Source of the DNA: Rossellomorea vietnamensis
Lineage (GTDB): Bacteria > Bacillota > Bacilli > Bacillales > Bacillaceae_B
Assembly (NCBI RefSeq): GCF_001305855.1
Contig: NZ_LIXZ01000014.1
Location: 40,014 to 104,013, forward strand
DNA length: 64,000 nt
Reading direction: 5' to 3'
In this document: positions 28,210 to 36,190 of the stretch, in pieces
Position numbering within the stretch: the stretch's first letter is position 1
How the letters are laid out: each line of letters begins with the position of its first letter
Translations under genes and position numbers: made by a program
Notes under the pieces: generated by a model
Seen by the model: the letters and a program-made list of their open reading frames with translations, nothing else
Databases searched by the model: none
What the model was told of the DNA's origin: nothing

Positions 28210-29520
28210 TTATGAAATGTCTCTTACTACAATCCTTGATCCTTCCACCTTCACAATTTTAACCTTTTCACCTGCTTTGATAAAGCCGCCTTCTGTCACT
28301 GCGTCGATTCTTTCTTCCTCCACAATCACGGTTCCGGATGGCCTTAAAGGTGTTTTGGTCACACCTACCATTCCAATCAAATCCAATCGATTGGCATTTG
28401 ATACATAACCGCTTTCTGTGCTGGTGGAATCGTTTAAAATAATTTTGTTGAAAAATTTCATTTTTTTACCAAACACCTTTACAAAGATAATCACTGTTGC
28501 AACGGCAATCAATAAAGCGATCAAAACAGAGATTCCCATTTGCATCATATCGCCCCCTGCCAACATAATACTTGCAAGGATCGCTCCTATACCGAGTCCC
28601 CCTGCTAATCCACCAGGGAGGAAAAACTCCGCCACTATAAGGATGATACCAATGATGAAAAGAATAATGGTTTCGTATCCCGCAAGTCCTGCAACCAAGT
28701 GTCCATAAAAGAATAATACAAGGGAGATCAAGCCGATAGAACCGGCTATCCCAAAACCGGGTGAATACAGCTCCACAATCAGTCCAATGCTTGCCAAGGA
28801 TAAAAGAATGGGGACAACGACAGGATTAGTGATGAAGCGGGCGAGTTTTTCCGCAAACGTTTCATCCACTCGTTTCACAGAGGATTTATCCACCCCAAGC
28901 GTTTCATACAATTCATCGAGGTTCCGGACTGTGCCTTCCGAATACCCGATCTCCTTCGCTTCCTTTGAGCCCAGCGTCAATAGTTCCCCTTTTTCAATCC
29001 CCAGCTCTTCGATGACGAGGGAATCATCTGCCATGGCCAGAGCATATTGAGGATCTCTCCCATTTGATTCAGCGGCACTTTTCATGGCAGACAGCCAGTA
29101 GCTCTGGGCTTTCTTATCTGCCGCATTTCCCTCCTGATCAATGACCGCTGCTGCACCCATCTGTCCATTCGGGACCATATAGATTTCATCTGCATGGAGG
29201 GAAATGAATGCTCCCGCAGACAGCGCATGGTCGTTTACGAACGCAATCTTTTTGGCATCGATTCCATCCAGAAGCTGCCCGATATCTCCTGCGGCATCCA
29301 CCAATCCCCCGGGTGTATCAATATCGAAAATGATCAGTTCCGCATTGTCGTCTTCCGCATCTTTGATCGCTCTTTCCAAAAACGCATGAAGTCCCCTTTC
29401 CACTTCCTTTTGAATGGGAATGACGTAGACCTTTCCCGAATCCGCGGCCGTACTGATCAGCGGCTGAATAAAGCTGCACCCAAGAATCAGCATCAACATT
29501 ACAAGTATACTTCTTCTCAA
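28210..29520 (-). CDS. nfeD: Membrane-bound NfeD protein with ClpP-like protease domain
   Basis: This 436-residue protein has a signal peptide, a ClpP-class serine protease domain (DIDTPGG at about 67; ALSAGAFISLHAD with the probable catalytic Ser near 100), five membrane helices (about 230-355) and a C-terminal OB-fold NfeD domain (VVTKTPLRPSG type). It is the long NfeD1b form that pairs with flotillin-like proteins. The TTG start at 29520 has GAGGGGG 5 nt upstream. It heads the operon with floA and yqfB. Confidence 0.95.
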   Translation of the reverse strand: MRRSILVMLMLILGCSFIQPLISTAADSGKVYVIPIQKEVERGLHAFLERAIKDAEDDNAELIIFDIDTPGGLVDAAGDIGQLLDGIDAKKIAFVNDHALSAGAFISLHADEIYMVPNGQMGAAAVIDQEGNAADKKAQSYWLSAMKSAAESNGRDPQYALAMADDSLVIEELGIEKGELLTLGSKEAKEIGYSEGTVRNLDELYETLGVDKSSVKRVDETFAEKLARFITNPVVVPILLSLASIGLIVELYSPGFGIAGSIGLISLVLFFYGHLVAGLAGYETIILFIIGIILIVAEFFLPGGLAGGLGIGAILASIMLAGGDMMQMGISVLIALLIAVATVIIFVKVFGKKMKFFNKIILNDSTSTESGYVSNANRLDLIGMVGVTKTPLRPSGTVIVEEERIDAVTEGGFIKAGEKVKIVKVEGSRIVVRDIS

Positions 29521-29562
29521 CTTAACCCCCTCGTTTCAGGTGATATTCCTTAATACTTTATG

Positions 29563-29589
29563 TACGGATAACCCACTATTAAAGTTTCA
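29563..29589 (-). promoter_or_regulatory. Sigma-W promoter of nfeD-floA-yqfB
   Basis: On the minus strand TGAAAC (29584-29589) is 17 bp from CGTA (29563-29566), the extracytoplasmic-function sigma-W consensus (TGAAAC, 16-17 bp, CGTA). It is 43 bp before the nfeD start. The homologous B. subtilis operon is a known sigma-W target. Confidence 0.88.
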
Positions 29590-29676
29590 TCTTTTTGAAA
29601 AAATATGTTATAAAAAGTGTCTTAGGTCCCCTATTCCACCTGGTATCGATTTTAAAAGGTTCAACGTCAAATGTTG

Positions 29677-29701
29677 GGGTGAAGTGAATTTTACTTCACC
29701 C
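29677..29701. terminator. Hairpin after the ISL3 transposase gene
   Basis: GGGTGAAGT (29677-29685) and ACTTCACCC (29693-29701) form a perfect 9-bp stem adjoining the transposase stop codon and overlapping the inner edge of the left inverted repeat. There is no long T-run, so it may block read-through either way only weakly. Confidence 0.5.
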
Positions 29702-30919
29702 TTATCCAATATGCGTACCCATTCTTTTATACTTATGTGTCAGTAAAATCTTTGCTCGAAAACGAAGAAAGCTTCTAAAGCCAAAAGCGTTTCGTTTCAT
29801 CACTTTCGTTAAGTTGTTTATGCCCTCTAAAAACCCATTTGAATAGTTATATCGAAAGCTATTCAATATTTCATTTTGCCAATTCTTTAGGGTTTGGGCA
29901 GAACGTTGGAATTCAGGAATTCCAGCCTCATCAATCGCTTCGTAGAAGTCATATAAGGCGTTTTTTGTCTTGAGGATATTTTCTTCCCCATTCACCTTCG
30001 CTTTGTCAAACCACTGACAAAACCTCTCTTTGAGTTCATATGCCTGTTTCAGTTCATGGGACATCTCGAGATACCTTTGAAGGTACCACTGATCGCTCTC
30101 ATTTAATTTATCTGACCTCTTATAAAACACATGCCGCATCTTTTTACATTTCTTCCGATCATAGTCATGCCAACTAGATTGGATCCTTCTTCTCACACCA
30201 TCGAGTGCCCAATAAATATAGCGGACAAAGTGGAATCGGTCGGCCACAATGACGGGCTTACCCAGAGCTTGTTGTACAGCTGCCTTAAACGAGTGACTCA
30301 TATCCATAACGACCACCTCCACTTGAGAACCATATTTTCTTAGATAGTGTTTAATGGTGTCTTTATAACGATTGGGAAGGATATCAATCGGTTCTCTAGT
30401 GATCCCATTCGCGATAATGAGCTGATATTTTCCTTCTTTTGTGTCCCCTTTGTACTCATCTATGGCAATAACCTTAGGCAGTTCTTTCGCTTCTTCGTTG
30501 ACCGTAACCTCTGCCAATTGATCAAAGCGCCTTACCACAGTGGAAGCCGAAGTCCCATACACCTCTGCCGTTTCTTTAAATGTCTTCCCCTTAATACTTC
30601 GGATCTTTAAAGCCTGATTAAACTCTACAGATAACCGTTGGTATCGTTCCACAAAGGGGTTATTTTCCGCAAATCTTTTTCCACAAGGGCAAACATAGCG
30701 CCTTTTTCTGTAGAAAAGAAGTGTGTGTCTTTCAAACAGCTTTAGATGTTTAATCTTTTGAATCCGGTAATCATGAACTTTCATTGTGCTGGCCGGACAT
30801 TCTGGACAGTTGTGCGACATAAGAGGAAGCTCTATATGTAAACAAAGTCGCTCATCCACTTCCTCCATTTTTATGATGTTTACATCTTCAAAACCAGGCA
30901 ACATTATGGTAGAATTCAT
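29702..30919 (-). CDS. ISL3-family transposase
   Basis: The 405-residue transposase has an N-terminal zinc-binding region (CPECPAS, then CPCGKRF), a helix-turn-helix (TFKETAEVYGTSASTVVRRF type, cited as TFKETAEVYG), and the DDE catalytic domain: IDEYKG, VVMDMSH and the C-terminal GFLEGINN glutamate, followed by NAFGFRSF. No frameshift or stop is seen, so it is probably active. Its coding strand is minus and it lies wholly within the element's inverted repeats. Confidence 0.95.
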   Translation of the reverse strand: MNSTIMLPGFEDVNIIKMEEVDERLCLHIELPLMSHNCPECPASTMKVHDYRIQKIKHLKLFERHTLLFYRKRRYVCPCGKRFAENNPFVERYQRLSVEFNQALKIRSIKGKTFKETAEVYGTSASTVVRRFDQLAEVTVNEEAKELPKVIAIDEYKGDTKEGKYQLIIANGITREPIDILPNRYKDTIKHYLRKYGSQVEVVVMDMSHSFKAAVQQALGKPVIVADRFHFVRYIYWALDGVRRRIQSSWHDYDRKKCKKMRHVFYKRSDKLNESDQWYLQRYLEMSHELKQAYELKERFCQWFDKAKVNGEENILKTKNALYDFYEAIDEAGIPEFQRSAQTLKNWQNEILNSFRYNYSNGFLEGINNLTKVMKRNAFGFRSFLRFRAKILLTHKYKRMGTHIG

Positions 30920-31040
30920 TATGCACGTATCTCCAATCTTTACTTGTTTCTCGACAATTCAAGTATAAAAGATTGGGCGATTACGTGCATTTTTTGTGTC
31001 ATCTAATTGTGTAGGAACCCCAACAAATATTATAGAACCT

Positions 31041-31082
31041 TTTAAAAAAACCGGAAAGCATCAAAGCTTTCCGGTTTCTTTA
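31041..31082 (-). terminator. Terminator after yqeY
   Basis: AAACCGGAAAGC pairs with GCTTTCCGGTTT and the minus strand continues in seven T. The T-tract runs into the ISL3 target duplication. Confidence 0.92.
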
Positions 31083-31085
31083 ATC

Positions 31086-31532
31086 TTATGATAGATGTTG
31101 AAGAACAAGTTTGTTGACGAGAGCCCCATCGGCTTTCCCTTTTAATTTAGGCATGATTGCTCCCATCACTTTGCCCATATCGGCTTTAGAAGTAGCACCT
31201 ACCTCCGCTACCGTCTGTTCGACAATAGCAGAGACTTCTTCTTCTGAAAGCTGCTTAGGCATATATATTTCGACGTAAGTCAGTTCTGTTTGAATTTTTT
31301 CAACGAGGTCTTCGCGACCGGCGTTTTGAAATTCCTGGAGGGAGTCTTTCCGTTGCTTCACTTCTCGAGAAAGGACAGTCAACTCTTCGTCTTCAGAGAG
31401 TTCCTGTTTCCCATGTTTGATGGCTTCATTTTGAAGTGAAGCCTTAAGCATGCGGATAACGGAAAGCTTCTCTTTTTCTTTATTTTTCATCGCTTGTTTC
31501 ATATCATCATTTAAACGATTGAGAAGACTCAT
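31086..31532 (-). CDS. yqeY: GatB/YqeY-domain protein
   Basis: The 148-residue protein is all alpha-helical: an N-terminal four-helix part and the C-terminal YqeY tail domain ([19 protein letters not shown], cited as [11 protein letters not shown]), the same domain that ends GatB amidotransferases and binds tRNA. No catalytic residues are expected. It follows rpsU by 14 bp in a two-gene operon. Function is not established; a role in tRNA handling is inferred from the domain. Confidence 0.93.
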   Translation of the reverse strand: MSLLNRLNDDMKQAMKNKEKEKLSVIRMLKASLQNEAIKHGKQELSEDEELTVLSREVKQRKDSLQEFQNAGREDLVEKIQTELTYVEIYMPKQLSEEEVSAIVEQTVAEVGATSKADMGKVMGAIMPKLKGKADGALVNKLVLQHLS

Positions 31533-31546
31533 ACTTACACCCTCTC

Positions 31547-31720
31547 TTAGAACTTACGCTTTCTTGCAGCTTCTGATTTCTTTTTGCGTTTTACGCTTGG
31601 CTTTTCATAAAATTCGCGCTTTCTAAACTCTTGTAAAGTTCCTGTTTTAGAAACTGAGCGTTTGAAGCGACGAAGAGCATCTTCAAGCGATTCGTTTTTA
31701 CGAACAACTGTTTTTGACAT
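31547..31720 (-). CDS. rpsU: 30S ribosomal protein S21
   Basis: The 57-residue basic protein starts [19 protein letters not shown] and ends [12 protein letters not shown], typical S21. The ATG at 31720 follows GAGGGAGGG; the frame extends to 31744 but starts there would lack a site. S21 sits near the anti-Shine-Dalgarno on the 30S platform, and in Bacillus affects motility and biofilm formation. It is first in the rpsU-yqeY operon with a strong promoter and a leader of about 205 nt. Confidence 0.97.
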   Translation of the reverse strand: MSKTVVRKNESLEDALRRFKRSVSKTGTLQEFRKREFYEKPSVKRKKKSEAARKRKF

Positions 31721-31767
31721 CTCTCTTTCCCTCCCTCCGAACACACTACACTTACATGTTCAAGTCA

Positions 31768-31925
31768 AGAAATGGTTTGTACCAATTTCTTAAGACGCAG
31801 AGATTTCTGACGTCCTTTACTTCACCAATAGGTTATGGCTTTGCCCTTGCCTTATTGTCACAAGGGGACAGAAAGTGTATGTCTTTCTTGGATGGATTCT
31901 TTAATATTATAAAGAAATCCATGTA
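31768..31925 (-). promoter_or_regulatory. Structured 5' leader of rpsU-yqeY
   Basis: Between the predicted start (about 31926) and the rpsU ATG the transcript can form three hairpins: GGATTTCTTTA with TTAAAGAATCC at the extreme 5' end (31893-31919), CCCTTG with CAAGGG, and AGAAAT..GGT with ACC..ATTTCT (31768-31790). Autoregulation by S21 is possible but unproven. I see no small gene in it. Confidence 0.5.
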
Positions 31926-31932
31926 CTTTGCC

Positions 31933-31961
31933 ATTATAATATATGATATGTGTCAGGTCAA
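31933..31961 (-). promoter_or_regulatory. Strong sigma-A promoter of rpsU-yqeY
   Basis: TTGACC (31956-31961) and TATAAT (31933-31938) are 17 bp apart on the minus strand, about 205 nt upstream of rpsU. This is close to the consensus. Confidence 0.85.
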
Positions 31962-32054
31962 CAATTTATCATAAAACACTCACATAAATAGGCATGTCTC
32001 ATTGATTCCCCCCATACATTTGTATTAATCGTACTGGTGTACAGGAGGAATTCA

Positions 32055-32987
32055 ATGATCTTACATGGAATCGCCTTTATTTTTTTCATCTTATGTTTTT
32101 TATTCGGCATGACATGGCTCAGGTCCGGGCTATTTAATATTGCAAATCAAAAAATCAAGACTTGGCTTCATTATCTCACGAGCACCCCTGTCAAGGGCGT
32201 CCTGACAGGGACCGTTGTCACCGCCTTTATTCACAGCAGCTCGGCCGTCATGGTCCTCACAGTGGGACTTGCTTCCTCCGGTCTGATCCCTTTCCGTCAA
32301 ACCATCGGCATCATGCTCGGTTCGAATATAGGGACTACTTTCACTCTTGAAATGTTCACCCTGGATATGAACTATCTGATTATTCCATCCATGATCCTCG
32401 GATGTGTACTATATTTTTTCCGATCTCCACAGATCAAAAGCAGCGGCATGATCTTTATGGGTTTCGGATTGATCTTTACATCGATCCGGGCCATCCAATG
32501 GCTTGCAACGCCTTTGACGACGCAAGAGTCCTTGCGTTCTTACATGATTCAGGTTAATGAACATCTTGTCCTTGCCTTACTGATTGGATGCGTGTTAACT
32601 GCCATCATCCAATCGAGCACCGTCGTTACAGGAGTGACGATGGGGTTTCTCGCTGCAGGTTCGATTGATCTCCATGCCGGAATAGCCATTATGCTCGGTG
32701 CGAATGTCGGCACTTGTATCACAGCCTTTATTGCAAGCATCGGCGGCGGCACACAGGCCAAGCTGACGGCATACGCACACATCTGGCTGAATGTGATGGG
32801 CGTCGCCCTTTTCATTCCCTTCATCCCTTTGCTTGGTATGGTGGTACAGACGCTTGCCGGTTCTGCAGATATGCAATTGGCACACGCCAGTGTCCTGTTC
32901 AACCTTCTATGTTCCCTGCTTGTTCTTCCATTCGCCAATTCGTTTGCCCGGTTAATTGAAAAGGTTCACCTTCCAAAAAAAAGCTGA
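32055..32987 (+). CDS. yqeW: Na/Pi cotransporter family protein YqeW
   Basis: The 310-residue membrane protein has about nine hydrophobic segments and the duplicated Na/Pi-cotransporter motif, seen as TAFIHSSSAV (about 54) and TAIIQSSTVV (about 190). This is the short NptA/YjbB type lacking the PhoU-like tail. It likely moves phosphate or another anion with sodium. AGGAGG is 6 nt before the ATG at 32055; the frame extends to a GTG at 32037 that precedes the site. Shares a terminator with deoC. Confidence 0.9.
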   Translation: MILHGIAFIFFILCFLFGMTWLRSGLFNIANQKIKTWLHYLTSTPVKGVLTGTVVTAFIHSSSAVMVLTVGLASSGLIPFRQTIGIMLGSNIGTTFTLEMFTLDMNYLIIPSMILGCVLYFFRSPQIKSSGMIFMGFGLIFTSIRAIQWLATPLTTQESLRSYMIQVNEHLVLALLIGCVLTAIIQSSTVVTGVTMGFLAAGSIDLHAGIAIMLGANVGTCITAFIASIGGGTQAKLTAYAHIWLNVMGVALFIPFIPLLGMVVQTLAGSADMQLAHASVLFNLLCSLLVLPFANSFARLIEKVHLPKKS

Positions 32988-33015
32988 ACGGGCATGATAC
33001 CCGTTCAGCTTTTTA
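32978..33015. terminator. Bidirectional terminator between yqeW and deoC
   Basis: AGCTGAACGGG and CCCGTTCAGCT form a perfect 11-bp stem with A-run and T-run flanks on both sides. The yqeW stop codon lies within its left arm. Confidence 0.93.
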
Positions 33016-33020
33016 TCTTA

Positions 33021-33692
33021 TTAATAATCTGAATCGCTTGTTAAACCTTGGACAATTTTCACACCTGAGCTGGCTCCTAAACGAGTAGCTCCGGCTTCGA
33101 TCATCGCTTTCGCGTCTTCTAGGGAGCGTACGCCGCCTGAAGCCTTCACGCCGATATCAGGTCCAACCGTCTTTCTCATTAAAGCGATATCTTCTACAGT
33201 CGCACCGCCAGTCGAGAAACCGGTTGATGTTTTCACATAGTCTGCTCCCGCTTCCACAGCAAGTTGACACGCTTTTACTTTTTCTTCTTCAGTAAGAAGA
33301 CATGTTTCAATGATGACTTTAGAAAGTGCCTTTCCTTTAGAAGCTGCAACGACAGCTTCAATGTCACGTTTTACTAGTTCATGGTCGCCGCTTTTCAGTG
33401 CACCGATATTGATGACCATATCGACTTCCGTTGCTCCCTTTTCGATCGCATCTTTTGTTTCAAACGCTTTCGTTTCAGGTGTAGAAGCTCCTAGGGGGAA
33501 CCCGATCACCGTACACACTTTCACTTCTGTACCGCTTAATAATTCGCTTGAATATTGTACCCAGGTAGGATTTACACACACAGAAGCAAACTTGAATTCT
33601 TTCGCTTCCTGGCAAAGTACCTCCACTTGGTCTTTTGTTGATTCAGGTTTAAGTAAAGTATGATCGATCATACTTGCAATGTTCATAGTCAT
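33021..33692 (-). CDS. deoC: Deoxyribose-phosphate aldolase
   Basis: The 223-residue enzyme cleaves 2-deoxyribose 5-phosphate into glyceraldehyde 3-phosphate and acetaldehyde, the last step of deoxynucleoside breakdown. The TIM-barrel motifs [21 protein letters not shown], the Schiff-base lysine in VKTSTGFS (about 150) and GVKASGGVR are all present. The ATG at 33692 has AAAGGAG 9 nt upstream; one at 33686 is also possible. It stands alone here, without deoxynucleoside kinases, phosphorylases or DeoR. Confidence 0.96.
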   Translation of the reverse strand: MTMNIASMIDHTLLKPESTKDQVEVLCQEAKEFKFASVCVNPTWVQYSSELLSGTEVKVCTVIGFPLGASTPETKAFETKDAIEKGATEVDMVINIGALKSGDHELVKRDIEAVVAASKGKALSKVIIETCLLTEEEKVKACQLAVEAGADYVKTSTGFSTGGATVEDIALMRKTVGPDIGVKASGGVRSLEDAKAMIEAGATRLGASSGVKIVQGLTSDSDY

Positions 33693-33838
33693 TGATTATC
33701 TCTCCTTTAACAGTTGTCCGTACCTCTCTTATCATACCAAAACTAAGAGAAAAAGACGAGCACTTTGTAGTATCTCCCAAAATAAAGAAAACCTTTTCAT
33801 ATTCTTGCAACAGGGTTGCATTTCAGAAGCAAGCAGTA

Positions 33839-33905
33839 GTTGATTTCCACTCCAGATGCTCGCTTTCCGCGGGGCGTGAGTTGAGCATCTTCCGTTCCAA
33901 TCAAC
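33839..33905. repeat. Palindromic repeat family, internally deleted copy (67 bp)
   Basis: GTTGATT at the left end pairs with AATCAAC at the right end, and GATGCTC pairs with GAGCATC. Compared with the 127-bp copy at 44301, the central section between GCGTGAGTTGAGC and the right arm is missing. Confidence 0.85.
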
Positions 33906-34050
33906 TGATCGAAGAAGTGTCGAAAAAGACTATTGTCATTAATATTTTTTTGTAAGAGGGCAACTAAAAGTTAATTCTAATGAATCATTTAAAGACTGTA
34001 GCTATCAGTAATGGTGTAAAAGAGGTTGAAACAAAAACGTTTTGTCAAAG

Positions 34051-34108
34051 AAAAAGCCGAGCGAATTCGAGATTCTTTATTGAAAATCGTATTCGTTCGG
34101 ATTTTTTT
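34051..34108. terminator. Long hairpin downstream of the alpha-glucosidase
   Basis: AAAAAGCCGAGCGAAT and ATTCGTTCGGATTTTTTT form an imperfect stem extended by CGAGATT/AATCG. T-tracts occur on both strands. It could end the alpha-glucosidase transcript, although it lies 180 bp beyond its stop, behind the repeat. Confidence 0.6.
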
Positions 34109-34150
34109 GTTTTGTCATCGCATTTGAAGTGTATTTAGACAAATCTAGCT

Positions 34151-34276
34151 GTTGATTGGAGTGCAAGACGAAGACTCCTACGGGAAAAGCGGAATAGGTG
34201 AGACCCCGCAGGAACGTCAGAGACGAGGAGGCTCGCCTTCCGCCCGAGGAAAGCGAAGTCTTGCACGGAAATCAAC
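34151..34276. repeat. Palindromic repeat family, inverted full-length copy (126 bp)
   Basis: Outer arms GTTGATT/AATCAAC enclose GTGCAAGAC/GTCTTGCAC, then conserved boxes ACTCCT.CGGG, GGTGAGACCCCGCAGG and GAGGAGGCTCGCC. The conserved boxes are the reverse complement of those at 44301, so the copy is inverted relative to it. Confidence 0.88.
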
Positions 34277-34291
34277 AGCGGTGTAACACGA

Positions 34292-35956
34292 TTATTTTAG
34301 TCGATATACTCTCGCCTCGTATGGTTTGAGGGTCAACTTGCTTAACTCTCCATGGTTCTCTACTTCATAGTTGTTCAATAGAAGGTTCTCTGATGATACG
34401 TTTAGTTTACCAAGGTCACAAACGGCGTTTTTTGTGGAAAGGTTTGTGATGACGATCATGGTTGTATTTTCTCCGGTGCGTGTATACGCATAGATTTGCT
34501 TGTCTTTTTCAAGCAGCAAATCATAGATTCCGTACGTGAAGACGTCTTCCCTTTTCTTAAGTTGAATCATTTTCTTGTAGAAGTTGAGTATGGACTTTTC
34601 ATCTTTTTCCTGTGCTTCTACGTTGATCGTCTTAAAGTTAGGATTGACTTTCATCCAAGGAGTCCCACTTGTGAATCCGCTGTTTTCCCCTGCTGACCAT
34701 TGCATCGGTGTTCTGCTGTTATCACGGGAGGAAGCCCAGATGATTTCCATGATGTCTTGATGAGGCACCCCTTCTTCACGTTTAAGACGGTATAGATTTT
34801 TCACGGCTACATCATCATAGTCTTCGATGGAAGGAAATTGAACGTTGGTCATGCCGATTTCCTGCCCCTGATAAATGAATGGTGTCCCCTGCATCAGGAA
34901 ATACATGGCTGCCATGGCTGTGGCACTTTCTTTCCAGTATTCCTTGTCATTCCCCCATGTGGAAACAACGCGGGGTTTATCATGATTTTCGATGAAAAGG
35001 GCATTCCAGCCGTTTCCTTCCAGCCCTTTTTGCCAACGTGTGAGCACCTTTTTCAATTCGACGATGTCGAGATCCGGATTAGTTTCCGCATCCCATAATC
35101 CAAGATGTTCAAATTGAAAGATCATATCCATCTTTCCATTCTCTTTACCGACCCATAGTTCTGCTTCATCTGCCTTCACACCGTTTGCTTCTCCAACCGA
35201 CATCACGTCATAATTGGCATACGTACGATCCTTGAATTCCTGAAGGAACGTATGGATCCCTTTTTGGTTCATATGCATGTCAAAGGAAGAAACGTATTTT
35301 TCCTTCTTCGGATTCTGCATATCCGGCAGACCCGCGCGCTTTTTAATATGACTGATGGCATCGATTCTGAAGCCGTCTATTCCTTTATCCAGCCACCAAT
35401 TTACCGTGTCATATAGTGCCTCACGCACTTCTTCATTTTCCCAATTCAGATCCGGCTGCTTCGTCGAGAAGACATGAAGGAAGTATTGGTCCGTTTCTTT
35501 ATCATACTCCCAGGCTGATCCCCCGAAAATGCTTTCCCAGTTATTCGGTTCTTTGCCTTTCGCGCCATCTCTCCAAATATACCAATCACGCTTTGGATTG
35601 TCCTTGGAACTCCTTGACTCGATGAACCAAGGATGCTCATCACTAGTATGATTCAGGACAAGGTCAATGATTAGCTTCATATCCCTTTTATGAACTTCTT
35701 TCAATAATTGGTCGAAGTCTTCCATCGTTCCGAAGTCTTCCATGATATCCTGATAATCCGAAATATCATAACCATTATCGTCATTAGGGGATTTATACAT
35801 TGGACAGATCCAAATCACATCGATCCCTAACTCTTTAATATAATCCAAACGCTGGATGACTCCCTGTAAGTCCCCGATTCCGTCACCATTGGAATCCTGG
35901 AAACTTCTCGGATAGATTTGGTATCCCACTGCCTCTTTACGCCATGCCTTTTTCAT
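34292..35956 (-). CDS. Alpha-glucosidase (GH13 family)
   Basis: This 554-residue cytosolic enzyme has the full GH13 barrel: GYDISDY, DLVLNHTSDEH, nucleophile in GFRIDAISHI (Asp near 199), acid/base in VGEANG (Glu near 256) and ENHDKPR, then the C-terminal beta domain. It resembles the Geobacillus alpha-glucosidase; the AISH residues after the nucleophile fit alpha-1,4 specificity rather than the VI pattern of oligo-1,6-glucosidases. It hydrolyses maltose and small maltodextrins. GAGGTG precedes the ATG. No sugar transporter is adjacent, so substrate entry must be encoded elsewhere. Twin operators suggest control by CcpA or a MalR-like repressor. Confidence 0.9.
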   Translation of the reverse strand: MKKAWRKEAVGYQIYPRSFQDSNGDGIGDLQGVIQRLDYIKELGIDVIWICPMYKSPNDDNGYDISDYQDIMEDFGTMEDFDQLLKEVHKRDMKLIIDLVLNHTSDEHPWFIESRSSKDNPKRDWYIWRDGAKGKEPNNWESIFGGSAWEYDKETDQYFLHVFSTKQPDLNWENEEVREALYDTVNWWLDKGIDGFRIDAISHIKKRAGLPDMQNPKKEKYVSSFDMHMNQKGIHTFLQEFKDRTYANYDVMSVGEANGVKADEAELWVGKENGKMDMIFQFEHLGLWDAETNPDLDIVELKKVLTRWQKGLEGNGWNALFIENHDKPRVVSTWGNDKEYWKESATAMAAMYFLMQGTPFIYQGQEIGMTNVQFPSIEDYDDVAVKNLYRLKREEGVPHQDIMEIIWASSRDNSRTPMQWSAGENSGFTSGTPWMKVNPNFKTINVEAQEKDEKSILNFYKKMIQLKKREDVFTYGIYDLLLEKDKQIYAYTRTGENTTMIVITNLSTKNAVCDLGKLNVSSENLLLNNYEVENHGELSKLTLKPYEARVYRLK

Positions 35957-35984
35957 CGTAACACCTCATCAAAGTATAGTAAGA

Positions 35985-36017
35985 TACAAACGCTTACATT
36001 TAATGCAATCGTTTGCA
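35985..36017 (-). promoter_or_regulatory. Twin LacI-family/cre-like operators of the alpha-glucosidase
   Basis: TGCAAACGATTGCA (36004-36017, symmetric, fits TGNAANCGNTNNCA) and TGTAAGCGTTTGTA (35985-35998) are 5 bp apart on the minus strand. A TTGCAT -35 inside the first and a TATCTT -10 just past the second, 16 bp apart, place both sites over the promoter. Confidence 0.75.
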
Positions 36018-36149
36018 CTATTGTTTAAAAAAAAAGACTCTTTTCAAATATAATAATAGTTTACAACCTTCTTCTGCACTAATCAATAGATAATTCGATT
36101 CTAACCAAAAAAAAGAAAGTGGTTACAAAGTATTATTGCACGAAAATAA

Positions 36150-36184
36150 AATGCAAGGCACCCGAGCGAAACGTCAGGTGCCTT
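36150..36184 (-). terminator. Terminator of the dnaK operon after mtaB
   Basis: On the minus strand AAGGCACCTGACG pairs with GGGTGCCTT, followed by GCATTTTATTTTC. It lies 7 bp after the mtaB stop. Confidence 0.8.
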
Positions 36185-36190
36185 CATCTA

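Larger units (their letters stand above)
29658..31039 (-). mobile_element. Complete ISL3-family insertion sequence, 1382 bp
   Basis: The element is bounded by imperfect 23-bp inverted repeats, both starting GGTTC and both ending TGTTGGGGT. Perfect 8-bp target duplications TTTTAAAA lie outside (29650-29657 and 31040-31047), the length expected for ISL3. It contains one intact transposase gene. The insertion is between the nfeD promoter region and the yqeY terminator. Confidence 0.95.
33693..34291. other. Repeat-rich non-coding stretch between deoC and the alpha-glucosidase
   Basis: This 599-bp gap holds no supportable gene. It contains a shortened palindromic repeat (33839-33905), a terminator-like hairpin (34051-34108) and a full-length repeat in the opposite orientation (34151-34276). 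A TATGAT hexamer near 33733-33738 is the likely -10 of deoC, with no clear -35. Confidence 0.7.

Noticed and set aside
34151..34276. Small RNA gene or riboswitch between deoC and the alpha-glucosidase
   Set aside because: The stem belongs to a repeat family with other copies in this window in either orientation, so a local regulatory role is not needed to explain it.
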